A stretch of DNA of 64,000 nucleotides from Methylobacterium sp. E-065. Lineage in GTDB: Bacteria > Pseudomonadota > Alphaproteobacteria > Rhizobiales > Beijerinckiaceae. Below are positions 1 to 9,447 of this stretch, one piece after another. The stretch's first letter is position 1, and the number at the start of each line of letters is the position of its first letter. Position numbers and translations under genes: made by a program. The stretch is from assembly GCF_022829605.1 (NCBI RefSeq), contig NZ_JAKSYD010000054.1, positions 1 to 64,000 on the forward strand. The letters run 5' to 3'. The notes under the pieces were generated by a model, which ran no database searches, was not told where the DNA came from, and saw nothing but the letters and a program-made list of their open reading frames with translations.

Positions 1-451
1 GATCGGGACGTCGGAGACACCGCGACGAGAAAGACGGCACCGGCCGGGGACCATGCCCGGTCGATGCCGCGGGCGCCGCGGGGACCGGATCCCGCGCGTT
101 ACTTGGCCGACACCTGGGTTCCCGCGGCGTCCCGCGTCCCTTGTGTAGCTTCTTGGGCCATGCCCCCGGCGCCGAAAGGCGCGCGGGGACGATCAGACGT
201 GTTCGAAGCCATGCGCGTTCGCGTTCCAGGCTTGCCGCTCCGGGCAATTTATCAGAGCATGCCAAGGGTCATCAGCGGTAAGAAGATTTGCAATCTTTCA
301 ATTAAGAAGCGTCTAAATCTATTTTTGTTTCTGAATATTTTCTAGAATGGAGAATTTTATCTTGAAAAGATCGTCATGGTCATTCGATCTTGTTCGGATT
401 GACTGTCGCGATGATCCAGACTTCTGGTGTGACCGGGTCTCGGAGATTCGC
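1..451. other. Gene-poor leader upstream of the chemotaxis receptor
   Basis: I see no convincing gene here. A short open frame exists on the plus strand (from about 64 to 345), but it has arginine/proline-rich shadow-like composition and no ribosome-binding site. The first 240 bases are GC-rich. From about 281 to 345 the sequence turns clearly AT-rich, which fits a promoter for the receptor that starts at 452, but I cannot assign a sigma factor with confidence. Confidence 0.5.
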
Positions 452-2143
452 ATGAGCTTGCTGGCGCGCACGAACATCCTCACGAAACTGCTGTCGATCA
501 ACCTGATCACCGCAGCCATCGTGGGAAGTTGCATCTGGTTCGCGCAGGACCGGATGGCCATGGTCGATGCCACGTACAGCATCATGGTCGCGCGCGACGC
601 AAAGGCCGTCTCGAACGTCCGCCGCAGCAACCGTCTTCACAACACGCTGACATATCTGCTGTATCGGATGATGGCCGAGACCGATCCGGAGCAGGTCCGG
701 CGGCTTGCGGCGGCGTTCGAGGTGGCGGTCGCGCAGACCGACGCGACGCTGGCCGAGATCGCCCAGCAGGTTCCAGCCTTCGCCGAACAGGTCCAGGCGC
801 AGCGGGATCGCACCACGCGCTTCGTCGAGCAGGCCTCTGTCGTGCGCAGCCTCGTCCTCGCGGGCCGGAGAAGTGAGGCGCTGGATCGGGCGCATGACGC
901 GGTCGATCCGATCTTCGCGTCGCTCGGGACCGAGGGGACGCGGATCGGGAACGCCATCGAAGACAGCATGTACCGGCGCTCCAACGACCTGACTGCTCAG
1001 ACCGATGCCACCCGCCACAGCCTGATCGGCTTCGGCGCGCTCGGGATGCTGGCCGGGCTGGTCTGCGTCCTTGTGGTCTCGACGATCGGGATCACCGGCC
1101 CCCTCAAGCGTCTCGTGGCGGTCCTGGAGCGAATGGCGCAGGGCGCGATCGATGCCGAGATCGCCGAGGCGCGCCGCGGCGACGAGATCGGCGCCGTGGG
1201 CCGGGCGGTCGAGGCCATCAAGTCGTTCATGGCCGCGAAGGCCGCCGAGGAGGCCCAGATCAAGCGCAACGCCGACGAGGCTGCGTTCAACGAACGGCAG
1301 CGCGTTCAGGTCGAGCTGGCCGACCGCTTCGAGGCGGCGGTGGTCGGCATCGTCGGCCAGGTCTCGTCCTCGGCCACGGCTTTGCGGGCCACCGCACAGG
1401 GCCTCAGCGAGACCGTGGCCCTGACCGCCCGGCAATCCACGGCCGTGGCGGCTGCCGCCGAGCAGGCGGCAAGCAACGTCAACACCGTCGCGGCGGCGGC
1501 CGAGGAACTCGGCAGCTCGATCGGCGAGATCGGCCGGCAGGTCGAGGGCTCGTCCGACCTCGCCCGGCAGGCGGTGGACGAGGCCGATCAAACCGCCGCC
1601 CTGATGCACGAACTCAGCGCCGCCGTGACGACGATCGGCGCCGTCATCGAGATCATCTCGACCATCGCGGGTCAGACGAACCTGCTGGCCCTGAATGCCA
1701 CGATCGAGGCCGCGCGGGCCGGCGATGCGGGCCGGGGCTTCGCCGTCGTGGCGGGCGAGGTCAAGGAACTTGCGCTTCAGACCGCCCGGGCCACCGAGAC
1801 GATCACCGGACAGATCGGTCGGATCCAGGGCCGGACCGGCGATGCCGAGGACGCGATCCGTACGATCACGGGCCGGATCCGCGAGATCAACGGCGTGGCC
1901 GCCTCCATTGCGGCGGCGGTGGAACAGCAGGGCGCGGCGACGCAAGAGATCGTGCGCAACGTCGCCCAGGCGGCGGGCGGCACGGATGAGGTGACGCGCA
2001 ATATCGGCGGCGTGGCCGAGGCCGCGGAGGGGACCGGCACGGCGGCCAGGGAGGTTCTGGCATCGGCCTCCGCGCTGTCGGGCCAGTCCGACCGGTTGAA
2101 TGCCGAGATCCGTTGCTTCCTCGACACCATCCGGGCCGCCTGA
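452..2143 (+). CDS. Methyl-accepting chemotaxis protein
   Basis: Transmembrane chemoreceptor that senses a ligand outside the inner membrane and controls CheA/CheW. From ATG 452 (GGAG 7 bases upstream) it is 563 residues: TM1 at about 10-28, an alpha-helical periplasmic four-helix-bundle-like region to about 189, TM2 at about 190-213, a HAMP domain to about 266, then a long coiled coil. The signalling tip near residues 400-440 carries the classic [15 protein letters not shown] and [15 protein letters not shown] segments. The frame stays open 35 codons further upstream, but that extension is not receptor-like and lies before the ribosome-binding site. There is no CheR-binding pentapeptide at the C-terminus. 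It stands alone, without che genes nearby, and its ligand cannot be told from sequence. Confidence 0.93.
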   Translation: MSLLARTNILTKLLSINLITAAIVGSCIWFAQDRMAMVDATYSIMVARDAKAVSNVRRSNRLHNTLTYLLYRMMAETDPEQVRRLAAAFEVAVAQTDATLAEIAQQVPAFAEQVQAQRDRTTRFVEQASVVRSLVLAGRRSEALDRAHDAVDPIFASLGTEGTRIGNAIEDSMYRRSNDLTAQTDATRHSLIGFGALGMLAGLVCVLVVSTIGITGPLKRLVAVLERMAQGAIDAEIAEARRGDEIGAVGRAVEAIKSFMAAKAAEEAQIKRNADEAAFNERQRVQVELADRFEAAVVGIVGQVSSSATALRATAQGLSETVALTARQSTAVAAAAEQAASNVNTVAAAAEELGSSIGEIGRQVEGSSDLARQAVDEADQTAALMHELSAAVTTIGAVIEIISTIAGQTNLLALNATIEAARAGDAGRGFAVVAGEVKELALQTARATETITGQIGRIQGRTGDAEDAIRTITGRIREINGVAASIAAAVEQQGAATQEIVRNVAQAAGGTDEVTRNIGGVAEAAEGTGTAAREVLASASALSGQSDRLNAEIRCFLDTIRAA

Positions 2144-2327
2144 GAACCGCCAGCCGGCGCTCCGGGGCAAAGCGGCGCAAGCCGGCAACACTCCGCCGCT
2201 GATCGGGGACACGCGGCCGGCTCGACGCTGACGGGACGGTGATTTTGCTCTATCGATTTTGACTCTTCGCGCCCTTCCGGGGCGCAGGGAGCCGAGGGCC
2301 GGTGAAGCCCGGCAGGTGGGAGTGGGC

Positions 2328-3008
2328 GTGCGTATCCTGGCCATCGACACAGCGCTGGAGACCTGCGCCGCCTGCGTCATGGCGGAGGGTGACGACACGC
2401 CGATCTCCACCGAATCGCTCCCGATGGCGCGCGGACATGCTGAGTCGCTTCTGCCGCTGATCGAGCGGGTCATGGCCCGCCTGGACGGCGGCTTCGAGGC
2501 CATCGACCGTGTCGCCGTCACGGTGGGTCCGGGCAGCTACACGGGCCTGCGCGTCGGCCTCTCGGCCGCCCGGGCGATCGGCCTCGCCACGGGCAAGCCC
2601 GTGGTCGGGGTCGGCACCCTCTCGGCCCTGCTGGCCCATCTGCTGGCCGAGACGATCGAGGGCTCGATCGCCGCGGCGATCGATGCCCGGCATGGCGCGC
2701 TCTACGTCCAGGCTCTCAACCCGGGGGGCGACGGCATCGCTCCGGCCCACCTGTCCGTCGCGGACGTCGCCGACCGTTTGGTCGGGGCGGGTCCCGTGCT
2801 GCTCGCCGGATCCGGTTCGTCGGCGCTCGCGGCCGCGTTGGCGGAGCGCGGGGTCGAGGCCCGCGTCAGCCGCGTCACGGGGCCGGACATCGCGTCCGTG
2901 GCCGCCCTCGGCTTGCTGGCCGATCCCGAACAGGCCCTCCCCCGGCCGCTCTACCTGCGCGGGCCCGACGCGCGGCCTCAGGATCACGCGCGGATCGCCC
3001 GGCAATGA
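2328..3008 (+). CDS. tsaB: tRNA threonylcarbamoyladenosine biosynthesis protein TsaB
   Basis: Scaffold partner of TsaD and TsaE in making t6A37 on ANN-decoding tRNAs. The ASKHA-fold start RILAIDTALE and the family motif GPGSYTGLRVGLSAARAIG are both present. I chose GTG 2328 (an in-frame GTG at 2322 is nearly as good, with AGGTGGGAG just upstream) because it places the RILAIDT strand at the very N-terminus and gives 226 residues, the usual family length. The upstream ATG at 2259 would add an unlikely basic tail. The stop overlaps the rimI start by four bases (ATGA), so the two are probably translationally coupled. Confidence 0.92.
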   Translation: MRILAIDTALETCAACVMAEGDDTPISTESLPMARGHAESLLPLIERVMARLDGGFEAIDRVAVTVGPGSYTGLRVGLSAARAIGLATGKPVVGVGTLSALLAHLLAETIEGSIAAAIDARHGALYVQALNPGGDGIAPAHLSVADVADRLVGAGPVLLAGSGSSALAAALAERGVEARVSRVTGPDIASVAALGLLADPEQALPRPLYLRGPDARPQDHARIARQ

Positions 3009-3520
3009 CGCGGCCCATCCTCTTCTGGCCCTTCGACTGGTGGTCCGCGTGGTGGGACGCGCTGAGTCCCGAGCCCTACGTGGCGCCGCTCACCGATGCC
3101 TCGCAGGCCCCGGCGCTGGCCCGGCTGCACGCCACCGCCTTCGCGCGGCCCTGGGAGGCCCATGAATTCGAGCGGATGCTCTGCGAGCGCTCGACGCAGG
3201 CGCATGCCCTGTGGCGCGCCGGCACGCTCCACGGCTTCGTGCTCTCGCGCCGCGCCGTCGACGAGGCGGAGATCCTGACCGTGGTGCTGTCACCGGCGCT
3301 GCGGGGCGGCGGCCACAGCCGCAAGCTGCTGCGCGAGCACCTGTCGAGCCTTGCGCTGTCCGGTATCGCCCGGGTCCATCTGGAGGTCGACGAGGGCAAC
3401 GCGCCGGCCCTGCGTCTCTACGCCCGCAACGGCTTCCGGCAGGTCGGTGCGCGCACGGGCTACTACCTCAAGGCCGACGGCAGCCGGGCGACCGCGCTGA
3501 CGATGAGCGCCGACCTCTGA
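3005..3520 (+). CDS. rimI: Ribosomal protein S18 alanine N-acetyltransferase RimI (GNAT)
   Basis: GNAT-family acetyltransferase, 171 residues, expected to acetylate the N-terminal alanine of ribosomal protein S18. The acetyl-CoA loop appears as LRGGGHSRKLL, somewhat divergent from R-G-x-G-I-G, and the next motif LEVDEGNAPALRLYARNGF is typical of RimI. It overlaps tsaB by ATGA and is followed four bases later by plsC. The tsaB-rimI pairing is common in bacteria and supports the assignment over a generic GNAT. The N-terminal tryptophan-rich stretch (FWPFDWWSAWW) is unusual. Confidence 0.85.
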   Translation: MTRPILFWPFDWWSAWWDALSPEPYVAPLTDASQAPALARLHATAFARPWEAHEFERMLCERSTQAHALWRAGTLHGFVLSRRAVDEAEILTVVLSPALRGGGHSRKLLREHLSSLALSGIARVHLEVDEGNAPALRLYARNGFRQVGARTGYYLKADGSRATALTMSADL

Positions 3521-3524
3521 CGCC

Positions 3525-4391
3525 GTGAGCCGCTTCGGCATCGCCTGCCGCGTGGCGGCCCTGGCCCTCGCCTTCCTGGTTCTGGTGCCGCCGCACTGGG
3601 TGGCGCTGCGCCTGCTCGGCCGCCGCTCCGCCCTGGCGCCGATCCTGTTCCACCGGGTCGTCCTGCGCCTGTTCGGGGTGCGGGTGACGCAGAGCGGCAC
3701 GCCGCCCGCCCCCGGCGAGGCTGCCCTGGTGCTCGCCAACCACGTCTCCTGGCTCGACATCATCGCCATCGGCTCGCTGCGGCCGCTCTCCTTCGTGGCG
3801 AAGTCTGAGATTGCCGGCTGGCCGGTGATCGGCGTCCTCGCCGGGCTTCAACGGACGATCTACATCGACCGGCAGCGCCGGGGGGCGACCGCCACGGTGA
3901 GCGTCGCGATGGGACATCGCTTGGCCGAGGGCGAGCTGGTCGTTCTGTTCGCGGAGGGTACGACCGGCGACGGCACCCGGCTCCTGCCGTTCCGTTCGTC
4001 CCTGGTCGGCGCCGCCCGAGCGGCGCTGCAGGCCGAGGCTGGCCGCAGCCGCGTGCGCCTGCAACCGCTGGCGATCGCCTATCCCCGGCGCAACGGCCTG
4101 CCGGTGACCCGCTCCGAGCGGGCCGAGATCGCATGGTACGGGGATATGGAACTGGCCCCGCACCTCACCGCCTTCGTGCAGGGCGGCCCGCTCGACGTGC
4201 ATGTCGCCTGGGGCGCACCGATCGCCTTCGAGGCGACGACGGACCGGAAGGTCGCCACCGCCGCCGCGGAGGCCGAGGTCCGCGCCGCGCTGCGGGGCAT
4301 CGGCACGGGGGGCTGCCGCACGCCTGCGGTCAGCGTAAGCCCGGCCCGCCCGGGCCTCGACCTTCACGACCCGGAGGTCGCGGCGATCTGA
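3525..4391 (+). CDS. plsC: 1-acyl-sn-glycerol-3-phosphate acyltransferase
   Basis: Transfers an acyl chain to lysophosphatidic acid to give phosphatidic acid at the inner membrane. It has a hydrophobic N-terminal segment (about residues 7-25), the acyltransferase motif NHVSWLD with H73 and D78, and the substrate-binding motif FAEGTTGDG. Length is 288 residues from GTG 3525, four bases after the rimI stop, so it is probably the third gene of the tsaB-rimI-plsC operon. It could instead act on ornithine lysolipid (OlsA-like), since the two families are hard to separate by eye. Confidence 0.87.
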   Translation: MSRFGIACRVAALALAFLVLVPPHWVALRLLGRRSALAPILFHRVVLRLFGVRVTQSGTPPAPGEAALVLANHVSWLDIIAIGSLRPLSFVAKSEIAGWPVIGVLAGLQRTIYIDRQRRGATATVSVAMGHRLAEGELVVLFAEGTTGDGTRLLPFRSSLVGAARAALQAEAGRSRVRLQPLAIAYPRRNGLPVTRSERAEIAWYGDMELAPHLTAFVQGGPLDVHVAWGAPIAFEATTDRKVATAAAEAEVRAALRGIGTGGCRTPAVSVSPARPGLDLHDPEVAAI

Positions 4392-4479
4392 TTGTGCGGG
4401 CACGACCCCTTTGTGGCGTCACCTGCGATGATCAGACCGCACGCTAGATCATCAGTAGAAATGGTCGCTGTAATACATG

Positions 4480-4490
4480 ATGCAGTGCAT
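4480..4490. promoter_or_regulatory. Candidate operator upstream of lactate permease
   Basis: An 11-base perfect inverted repeat, ATGCA-G-TGCAT, lies 70 bases before the permease start in a 168-base spacer. Such a site could bind a GntR- or LysR-type regulator of lactate use, but no regulator gene is adjacent. A short palindrome of this size can occur by chance. Confidence 0.25.
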
Positions 4491-4559
4491 TGAGCAGGCC
4501 GAATCTCTCTGCTAGCTAGGCCGCAACCCGCATCAGGCGGGATTAGTGGAGGTCGCCCG

Positions 4560-6296
4560 GTGCAAACCTGGAATCAGGTTTACGATCCGTTTGGGAGCGC
4601 TTGGCTCTCGACGCTTGCCGCCTCAGTGCCGGTCATCGCGCTGCTCGCCATGATCGCCAGTGGGCGCGTGAAAGCCCACATCGCGGCCGTGATCGCGCTG
4701 GGACTCGCCATGCTGGTGGCCGTCGTCGGCTTCGGCATGCCGACGGAACTCGCCACCCGCGCCGCCATCCTCGGGATGGTCACGGGCTTCTTCCCGATCG
4801 GCTGGATCATCCTCAACGTCATCTTCCTCTACCGTCTGACGGTGGAGAAGGGCTGGTTCGCGATTCTGCAGCAATCGGTCGCCGGCATCACGGCCGACCG
4901 CCGCCTGCAACTGCTCCTGGTCGCCTTCGCGTTCGGCGCCTTCTTCGAGGGCGCGGGCGGCTTCGGCACCCCGGTCGCCGTCACCGGCGCGATCCTGATC
5001 GGTCTCGGCTTCTCGCCGCTGGCCGCCTCCGGCCTGTCGCTGATCGCCAACACCGCCCCCGTCGCCTTCGGCGCCCTCGGCGCGCCGATCCAGGGCCTCG
5101 CCTCGGTGACCGGTTACCCGCCCGAGATCCTCGGCGCGATGATCGGCCGGCAATTGCCGCTGTTCTCGCTGATCGTGCCGTTCTGGCTGATCTGGGTGTT
5201 CGCGGGCTTCCGCGGCATGATCCGGGTCTGGCCGCCGATTCTGGTCTGCGGCGCCACCTTTGCGGTCGCGCAGTTCCTGATCTCCAACTACGTCAATCCC
5301 TGGATCGTCGATATCGGCGCATCGTTGGCCTCGATGCTCGCCCTCGTGCTGTTCCTGAAGGTCTGGCAGCCGCGCGAGATCTGGACCTCCCCGGCACTGC
5401 GCGGCCACGATCCGTCGCTCGCCGTCGCGGGCCCGCGTCCGGTGGCGCTCGGTGCCGGCGTGCCCGGCATGCCCCCGGTCCATACCGGCGCCCGCACGGC
5501 TTCGCAGGGCGAGATCCTGATGGCCTGGGTGCCGTGGATCGTGCTTTCGATCATCGTGGCAATCTGGGGCACCGGCTGGTTCAAGGGCATCGTCAACCCG
5601 CTCTTCACCTGGAAGTACGAGGTGCCTGGCCTGCACAACGTGATCATGAAGGTGCCTCCGGTGGTGGCCAAGCCCGTCCCCGAGGGTGCGGTCTTCCTGT
5701 TCACCTACATGTCGTACACCGGCACGGGTGTGCTGATCGCCGCGCTCATCTCGGGCCTGATCATGCGCTTCTCGCCGCTGCGGCTGATCACGGCCTACTT
5801 CGAGACCATCTGGGCGCTCCGCTACTCGCTGATCACGATCGCGGCGATGCTCGCGCTCGGCGTCCTCACCCGCTACGCGGGCGTCGATGCCACGCTCGGC
5901 CTCGCGTTCGCCGGCACCGGCATCCTGTACCCGTTCTTCGGGACGCTGCTCGGCTGGCTCGGTGTGGCGCTCACCGGGTCGGATACGGCTTCGAACGTGC
6001 TGTTCGGCGGCCTGCAGCGGATCACCTCCGAGCAGCTCGGCCTGCCGGGCGTGCTGATGGCGGCGGCGAACTCGTCGGGCGGCGTGATGGGCAAGATGGT
6101 CGACGCCCAGTCGATTGTCGTCGCCTCCACGGCCACCGGCTATTTCGGCCAGGAAGGTAAGATCCTGCGCTTCGTGTTCTGGCACTCGATCGCGCTGGCC
6201 TGTCTGGTCGGCCTGTTCGTCATGCTCCAGGCCTACGTACCGTTCTTCCAGCAGATGGTGATCGACGTGCCGAACGCGGCGCCGGTCGCCCACTGA
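4560..6296 (+). CDS. lldP: L-lactate permease (LctP family)
   Basis: Inner-membrane proton/lactate (and glycolate) symporter, 578 residues with about 12-14 hydrophobic helices. Recognisable conserved stretches are [53 protein letters not shown] and [17 protein letters not shown], all matching the LldP/GlcA family from end to end. I used GTG 4560, because the N-terminus [10 protein letters not shown] aligns with the start of known family members. No lactate dehydrogenase or regulator is adjacent. The gene stands alone between its own leader and a strong terminator, inside a block of translation and membrane housekeeping genes. Confidence 0.95.
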   Translation: MQTWNQVYDPFGSAWLSTLAASVPVIALLAMIASGRVKAHIAAVIALGLAMLVAVVGFGMPTELATRAAILGMVTGFFPIGWIILNVIFLYRLTVEKGWFAILQQSVAGITADRRLQLLLVAFAFGAFFEGAGGFGTPVAVTGAILIGLGFSPLAASGLSLIANTAPVAFGALGAPIQGLASVTGYPPEILGAMIGRQLPLFSLIVPFWLIWVFAGFRGMIRVWPPILVCGATFAVAQFLISNYVNPWIVDIGASLASMLALVLFLKVWQPREIWTSPALRGHDPSLAVAGPRPVALGAGVPGMPPVHTGARTASQGEILMAWVPWIVLSIIVAIWGTGWFKGIVNPLFTWKYEVPGLHNVIMKVPPVVAKPVPEGAVFLFTYMSYTGTGVLIAALISGLIMRFSPLRLITAYFETIWALRYSLITIAAMLALGVLTRYAGVDATLGLAFAGTGILYPFFGTLLGWLGVALTGSDTASNVLFGGLQRITSEQLGLPGVLMAAANSSGGVMGKMVDAQSIVVASTATGYFGQEGKILRFVFWHSIALACLVGLFVMLQAYVPFFQQMVIDVPNAAPVAH

Positions 6297-6301
6297 ATAC
6301 C

Positions 6302-6354
6302 GGCGGCAGACACATCTGCCGCCCGACTACACCGGCCGCCTACGGGCGGCCGGT
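6302..6354 (+). terminator. Double hairpin after lldP
   Basis: Two consecutive stem-loops follow the permease stop: GGCGGCAGA/TCTGCCGCC (6302-6323), then a 10-bp perfect stem ACCGGCCGCC/GGCGGCCGGT with a 4-base loop (6331-6354), followed by CGCGTTTC. The second is a strong GC hairpin with only a short T run, so an imperfect rho-independent terminator is the best reading. Confidence 0.7.
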
Positions 6355-6429
6355 CGCGTTTCAGGGACGCCGCGACGCCTCGCGCGATCCGTGCTACAGG
6401 CCGGACGCCGAGCCCTGCGGGGCGGGCGC

Positions 6430-7800
6430 ATGGATCACGCTGACGGTTCGGGACGGCGCGCGTTGAAGAAGGCCTACGTCAAATCCTACGGCTGCCAGAT
6501 GAACGCCTACGACGCGGCCCGCATGGCCGATGTCCTGGGCGCCGAGGGCTACGCGCCGACCGATTCGGTGGACGAGGCCGATGTCGTCGTCCTCAACACC
6601 TGCCATATCCGTGAGAGGGCCGCCGAGAAGGTCTATTCCGAACTCGGCCGCCTGCGTGTCCTGAAGAACGAGCGGACCGCGAAGGGGCTCGATACGCGCA
6701 TCGTCGTGGCGGGCTGCGTCGCCCAGGCCGAGGGTGCCGAGATCCAGGCGCGCCAGCCCGCTGTCGATGTCGTTGTCGGCCCGCAGAGCTACCACCGGCT
6801 GCCCGACCTGCTGGCCCGCTCCCGCGAGCGGCGCGTGGTCGATACGGAGTTTCCGGTCGAGGACAAGTTCGACCACCTGCCCCGGCGGCGTACCCTCGGG
6901 GCCTCGGCCTTCCTCACCGTGCAGGAGGGCTGCGACAAGTTCTGCGCCTTCTGCGTGGTGCCCTACACCCGCGGCGCCGAGGTCTCGCGTCCGGTCGCGA
7001 AGGTGCTGGCCGAGGCGGAAAAGCTCGCCGAGGGCGGCGTGCGCGAGATCACGCTGATCGGCCAGAACGTCAACGCCTATCACGGCGCGGGCTCCGACGG
7101 CGCGCCGGTCGGCCTCGCCGAACTGGTGCAGGCCGTCGCAAAGATTCCCGGCCTCGCGCGGATCCGCTACACGACGAGTCACCCGAACGATTTCGACGAC
7201 GCGCTGATCCGGGCGCATGCCGAGGTCCCGGCCCTGATGCCCTACCTGCACCTGCCGGTGCAGTCGGGTTCGGACCGGATTCTCGCGGCGATGAACCGCA
7301 AGCACACCGGCGACGCGTATCGACGCCTGATCGACCGGATCCGTGCTGCGCGTCCGGACATTGCCCTCTCCTCCGACTTCATCGTCGGCTTCCCGGGCGA
7401 GACCGACGCGGATTTCGCCGAGACCCTGCGGCTCGTGCGCGATATCGGCTTCGAGAGCGCCTTCTCGTTCAAGTACAGCACACGCCCGGGGACGCCGGCC
7501 GCCGATCGCACCGATCAGGTGACCGAATCCGTGATGGCGGCGCGGCTTGCGGAGCTGCAGGCGCTCCTCGACAGCCGGCGCTACGCCTATCAGCGCGCGG
7601 CTGCTGGCCAGGTCTTCGACGTGCTGGTCGAGAAGCCGGGCCGGTATCCGGGGCAGGTCGCGGGCAAGACGCCGCACCTGCTCGCCGTGCAGTTCGATGC
7701 AGCGCCGCACCATATCGGTTCCGTGGTTCCGGTGCGCATCATCGAAGCCGGCACCAACAGCCTGTTCGGACAGCTCGTCTCGGAAGCTGCGGCGGCATGA
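6430..7800 (+). CDS. miaB: tRNA-2-methylthio-N6-dimethylallyladenosine synthase
   Basis: Radical-SAM methylthiotransferase that converts i6A37 to ms2i6A37. The N-terminal domain carries three cluster-binding cysteines (in [16 protein letters not shown] and VAGCVAQ); the radical-SAM motif is C168-x3-C172-x2-C175 (numbering from ATG 6430), and a TRAM domain ends the protein. ATG 6430 follows GGGGCGGGC. A TTG at 6463, giving [11 protein letters not shown] directly, is a good alternative, and an upstream in-frame start at 6391 looks too long. It heads the miaB-phoH-ybeY-corC-lnt series, an order widely kept in alphaproteobacteria. Confidence 0.95.
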   Translation: MDHADGSGRRALKKAYVKSYGCQMNAYDAARMADVLGAEGYAPTDSVDEADVVVLNTCHIRERAAEKVYSELGRLRVLKNERTAKGLDTRIVVAGCVAQAEGAEIQARQPAVDVVVGPQSYHRLPDLLARSRERRVVDTEFPVEDKFDHLPRRRTLGASAFLTVQEGCDKFCAFCVVPYTRGAEVSRPVAKVLAEAEKLAEGGVREITLIGQNVNAYHGAGSDGAPVGLAELVQAVAKIPGLARIRYTTSHPNDFDDALIRAHAEVPALMPYLHLPVQSGSDRILAAMNRKHTGDAYRRLIDRIRAARPDIALSSDFIVGFPGETDADFAETLRLVRDIGFESAFSFKYSTRPGTPAADRTDQVTESVMAARLAELQALLDSRRYAYQRAAAGQVFDVLVEKPGRYPGQVAGKTPHLLAVQFDAAPHHIGSVVPVRIIEAGTNSLFGQLVSEAAAA

Positions 7801-7822
7801 GGCACATGACGAGGATGACGGC

Positions 7823-8929
7823 TTGAGCGCATCGGACGGGGCGGGCGCGCGCGGCGCGCTCAAGGGGCGCGGCCCGGCGGCGCGGCCGCCCGGATCGGAC
7901 GAGCCGGTCGAAGTGCCGCTGACCTTCGACGACAACCGCCTCGCGAGCCTCGTCTTCGGCCAATACGACCAGAACGTCGCCCATATCGAGCGGCGGCTCG
8001 ATGTGACCGCGACGGCGCTCGGCAACCACCTCGTCATCAAGGGCTCGCCCGACGCCGCCGAGAAGGCCCGGCGGGTGTTCCAGAAGCTCTACACCCGGGT
8101 TCGCACGGGCGGCAGCACGCTGACGCTCGGTGATGTCGACGGCGCGATCCGCGAGGCCACCGCGCAGGCGACGCTGTTCCCGGCCGAGACCATCGCGGCC
8201 GAGGCCGACAAGCCGCATTTCGAGCAGATCGCGACTCGGAAGCGCGGAGCCGTGCGGGCGCGCAACCCGGCGCAGGACGAATACATCAAGCTCCTGCGCA
8301 CCAACGAGCTGGTCTTCGCCGAAGGCCCGGCCGGGACCGGCAAGACCTGGCTCGCCGTCGGTCACGCGGTCTCGCTGCTGGAGCAGGGCCATGCCGAGAA
8401 GCTGATCCTGTCGCGTCCCGCCGTCGAGGCTGGCGAGCGCCTGGGCTTCCTGCCCGGCGACATGCGTGAGAAGGTCGATCCGTATCTGCGCCCGATCTAC
8501 GACGCGCTCTACGACTTCATGGAGGCACGCCATGTCGATCGGGGCCTGCAGACCGGGCAGATCGAGATCGCGCCGCTCGCCTTCATGCGCGGGCGGACGC
8601 TCACAAATGCCGTGGTGCTGCTCGACGAGGCGCAGAACACGACCTCCATGCAGATGAAGATGTTCCTGACTCGCCTGGGCGATGGCTCGCGCATGATCAT
8701 CACCGGCGATCCGAGCCAGATCGACCTGCCGCCGGGCCAGAAGTCGGGTCTCGTGGAGGCGGTCCGGGTGCTGGAGGGCGTCGAGGGGATCGGTCGCGTG
8801 CGGTTCAAGGACGTCGATGTGGTCCGCCACGATCTCGTCCGCCGGATCGTCACCGCCTACGAGAGCGCAGCCCACGGGGCGGACGAGGCCGACCGCAACC
8901 CGAATCCCCGGCGCAGGCCGCTGGCGTGA
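7823..8929 (+). CDS. PhoH-like ATPase
   Basis: P-loop ATPase of the PhoH/PhoL family, 368 residues from TTG 7823, which has GAGG eight bases upstream. The N-terminal part (TFDDNRLASLVFGQYDQNVAHIE) is a PhoL-type RNA-binding-like domain, and the Walker A motif is GPAGTGKTWLAV. Walker B (VVLLDEAQNTT) and the following TRLGDGSRMIITGD sequence are typical. The gene ends inside the start of ybeY (GTGA overlap), a pairing that links PhoH to ribosome or RNA metabolism in many bacteria. The frame is open far upstream inside miaB, but no earlier start makes family sense. Confidence 0.92.
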   Translation: MSASDGAGARGALKGRGPAARPPGSDEPVEVPLTFDDNRLASLVFGQYDQNVAHIERRLDVTATALGNHLVIKGSPDAAEKARRVFQKLYTRVRTGGSTLTLGDVDGAIREATAQATLFPAETIAAEADKPHFEQIATRKRGAVRARNPAQDEYIKLLRTNELVFAEGPAGTGKTWLAVGHAVSLLEQGHAEKLILSRPAVEAGERLGFLPGDMREKVDPYLRPIYDALYDFMEARHVDRGLQTGQIEIAPLAFMRGRTLTNAVVLLDEAQNTTSMQMKMFLTRLGDGSRMIITGDPSQIDLPPGQKSGLVEAVRVLEGVEGIGRVRFKDVDVVRHDLVRRIVTAYESAAHGADEADRNPNPRRRPLA

Positions 8930-9411
8930 GCATGCCGCACGAGATCGACCTCTCCGTCGAGGATGAGCGCTGGGAGACGGCGATTGCCGACCTCGAAGCG
9001 CTCGTCACCCGCGCCGTGGAGGCCGGGCTGGCGATCGCCCCAGAGAAGCCGGACGGCCCCGTCGAGGTCAGCGTCCTGCTGACGGATGATGCTGCGGTCC
9101 AGGAGCTGAACAAGACCTGGCGCGGCAAGGACAAGCCGACCAACGTCCTGTCCTTCCCGGCCGCCCCGCAGCCGCGGCATGCGCAGGTCGCGACGCCGCT
9201 CGGCGACGTGGTCCTTGCGTACGAGACCCTGGTGCGCGAGAGTGCGGAGCAGTCGAAGCCGCTCCAGAATCACCTCGCTCACCTCCTCGTCCATGGCACC
9301 CTGCATTGTCTCGGTCAGGACCACGAGATCGGCGAGGCCGAGGCCGAGGCCATGGAATCCCTCGAAGTCGCGGCTCTCGCGACCCTCGGTATCCCGGATC
9401 CCTATGCCTGA
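8926..9411 (+). CDS. ybeY: Endoribonuclease YbeY (rRNA maturation factor)
   Basis: Metal-dependent endoribonuclease involved in 16S rRNA 3'-end maturation and ribosome quality control. The 161-residue protein contains the zinc-binding signature HLLVHGTLHCLGQDH (H-G-x-L-H-x5-H) and the conserved TNVLSFP segment. GTG 8926 overlaps the phoH stop (GTGA), so coupling is likely. The next gene starts within 40 bases. Confidence 0.95.
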   Translation: MSMPHEIDLSVEDERWETAIADLEALVTRAVEAGLAIAPEKPDGPVEVSVLLTDDAAVQELNKTWRGKDKPTNVLSFPAAPQPRHAQVATPLGDVVLAYETLVRESAEQSKPLQNHLAHLLVHGTLHCLGQDHEIGEAEAEAMESLEVAALATLGIPDPYA

Positions 9412-9447
9412 GTGCGCGACGTCCGAACGCTCCCAGACCCGAGAGAC

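Noticed and set aside
64..345. Possible 93-residue gene at the window start.
   Set aside because: No ribosome-binding site, shadow-like composition in its first two thirds, and it ends in the AT-rich promoter segment.
380..2521. A minus-strand open frame of 713 codons opposite the chemotaxis receptor.
   Set aside because: Shadow of the receptor gene; Arg/Gly/Asp-rich, no recognisable family.
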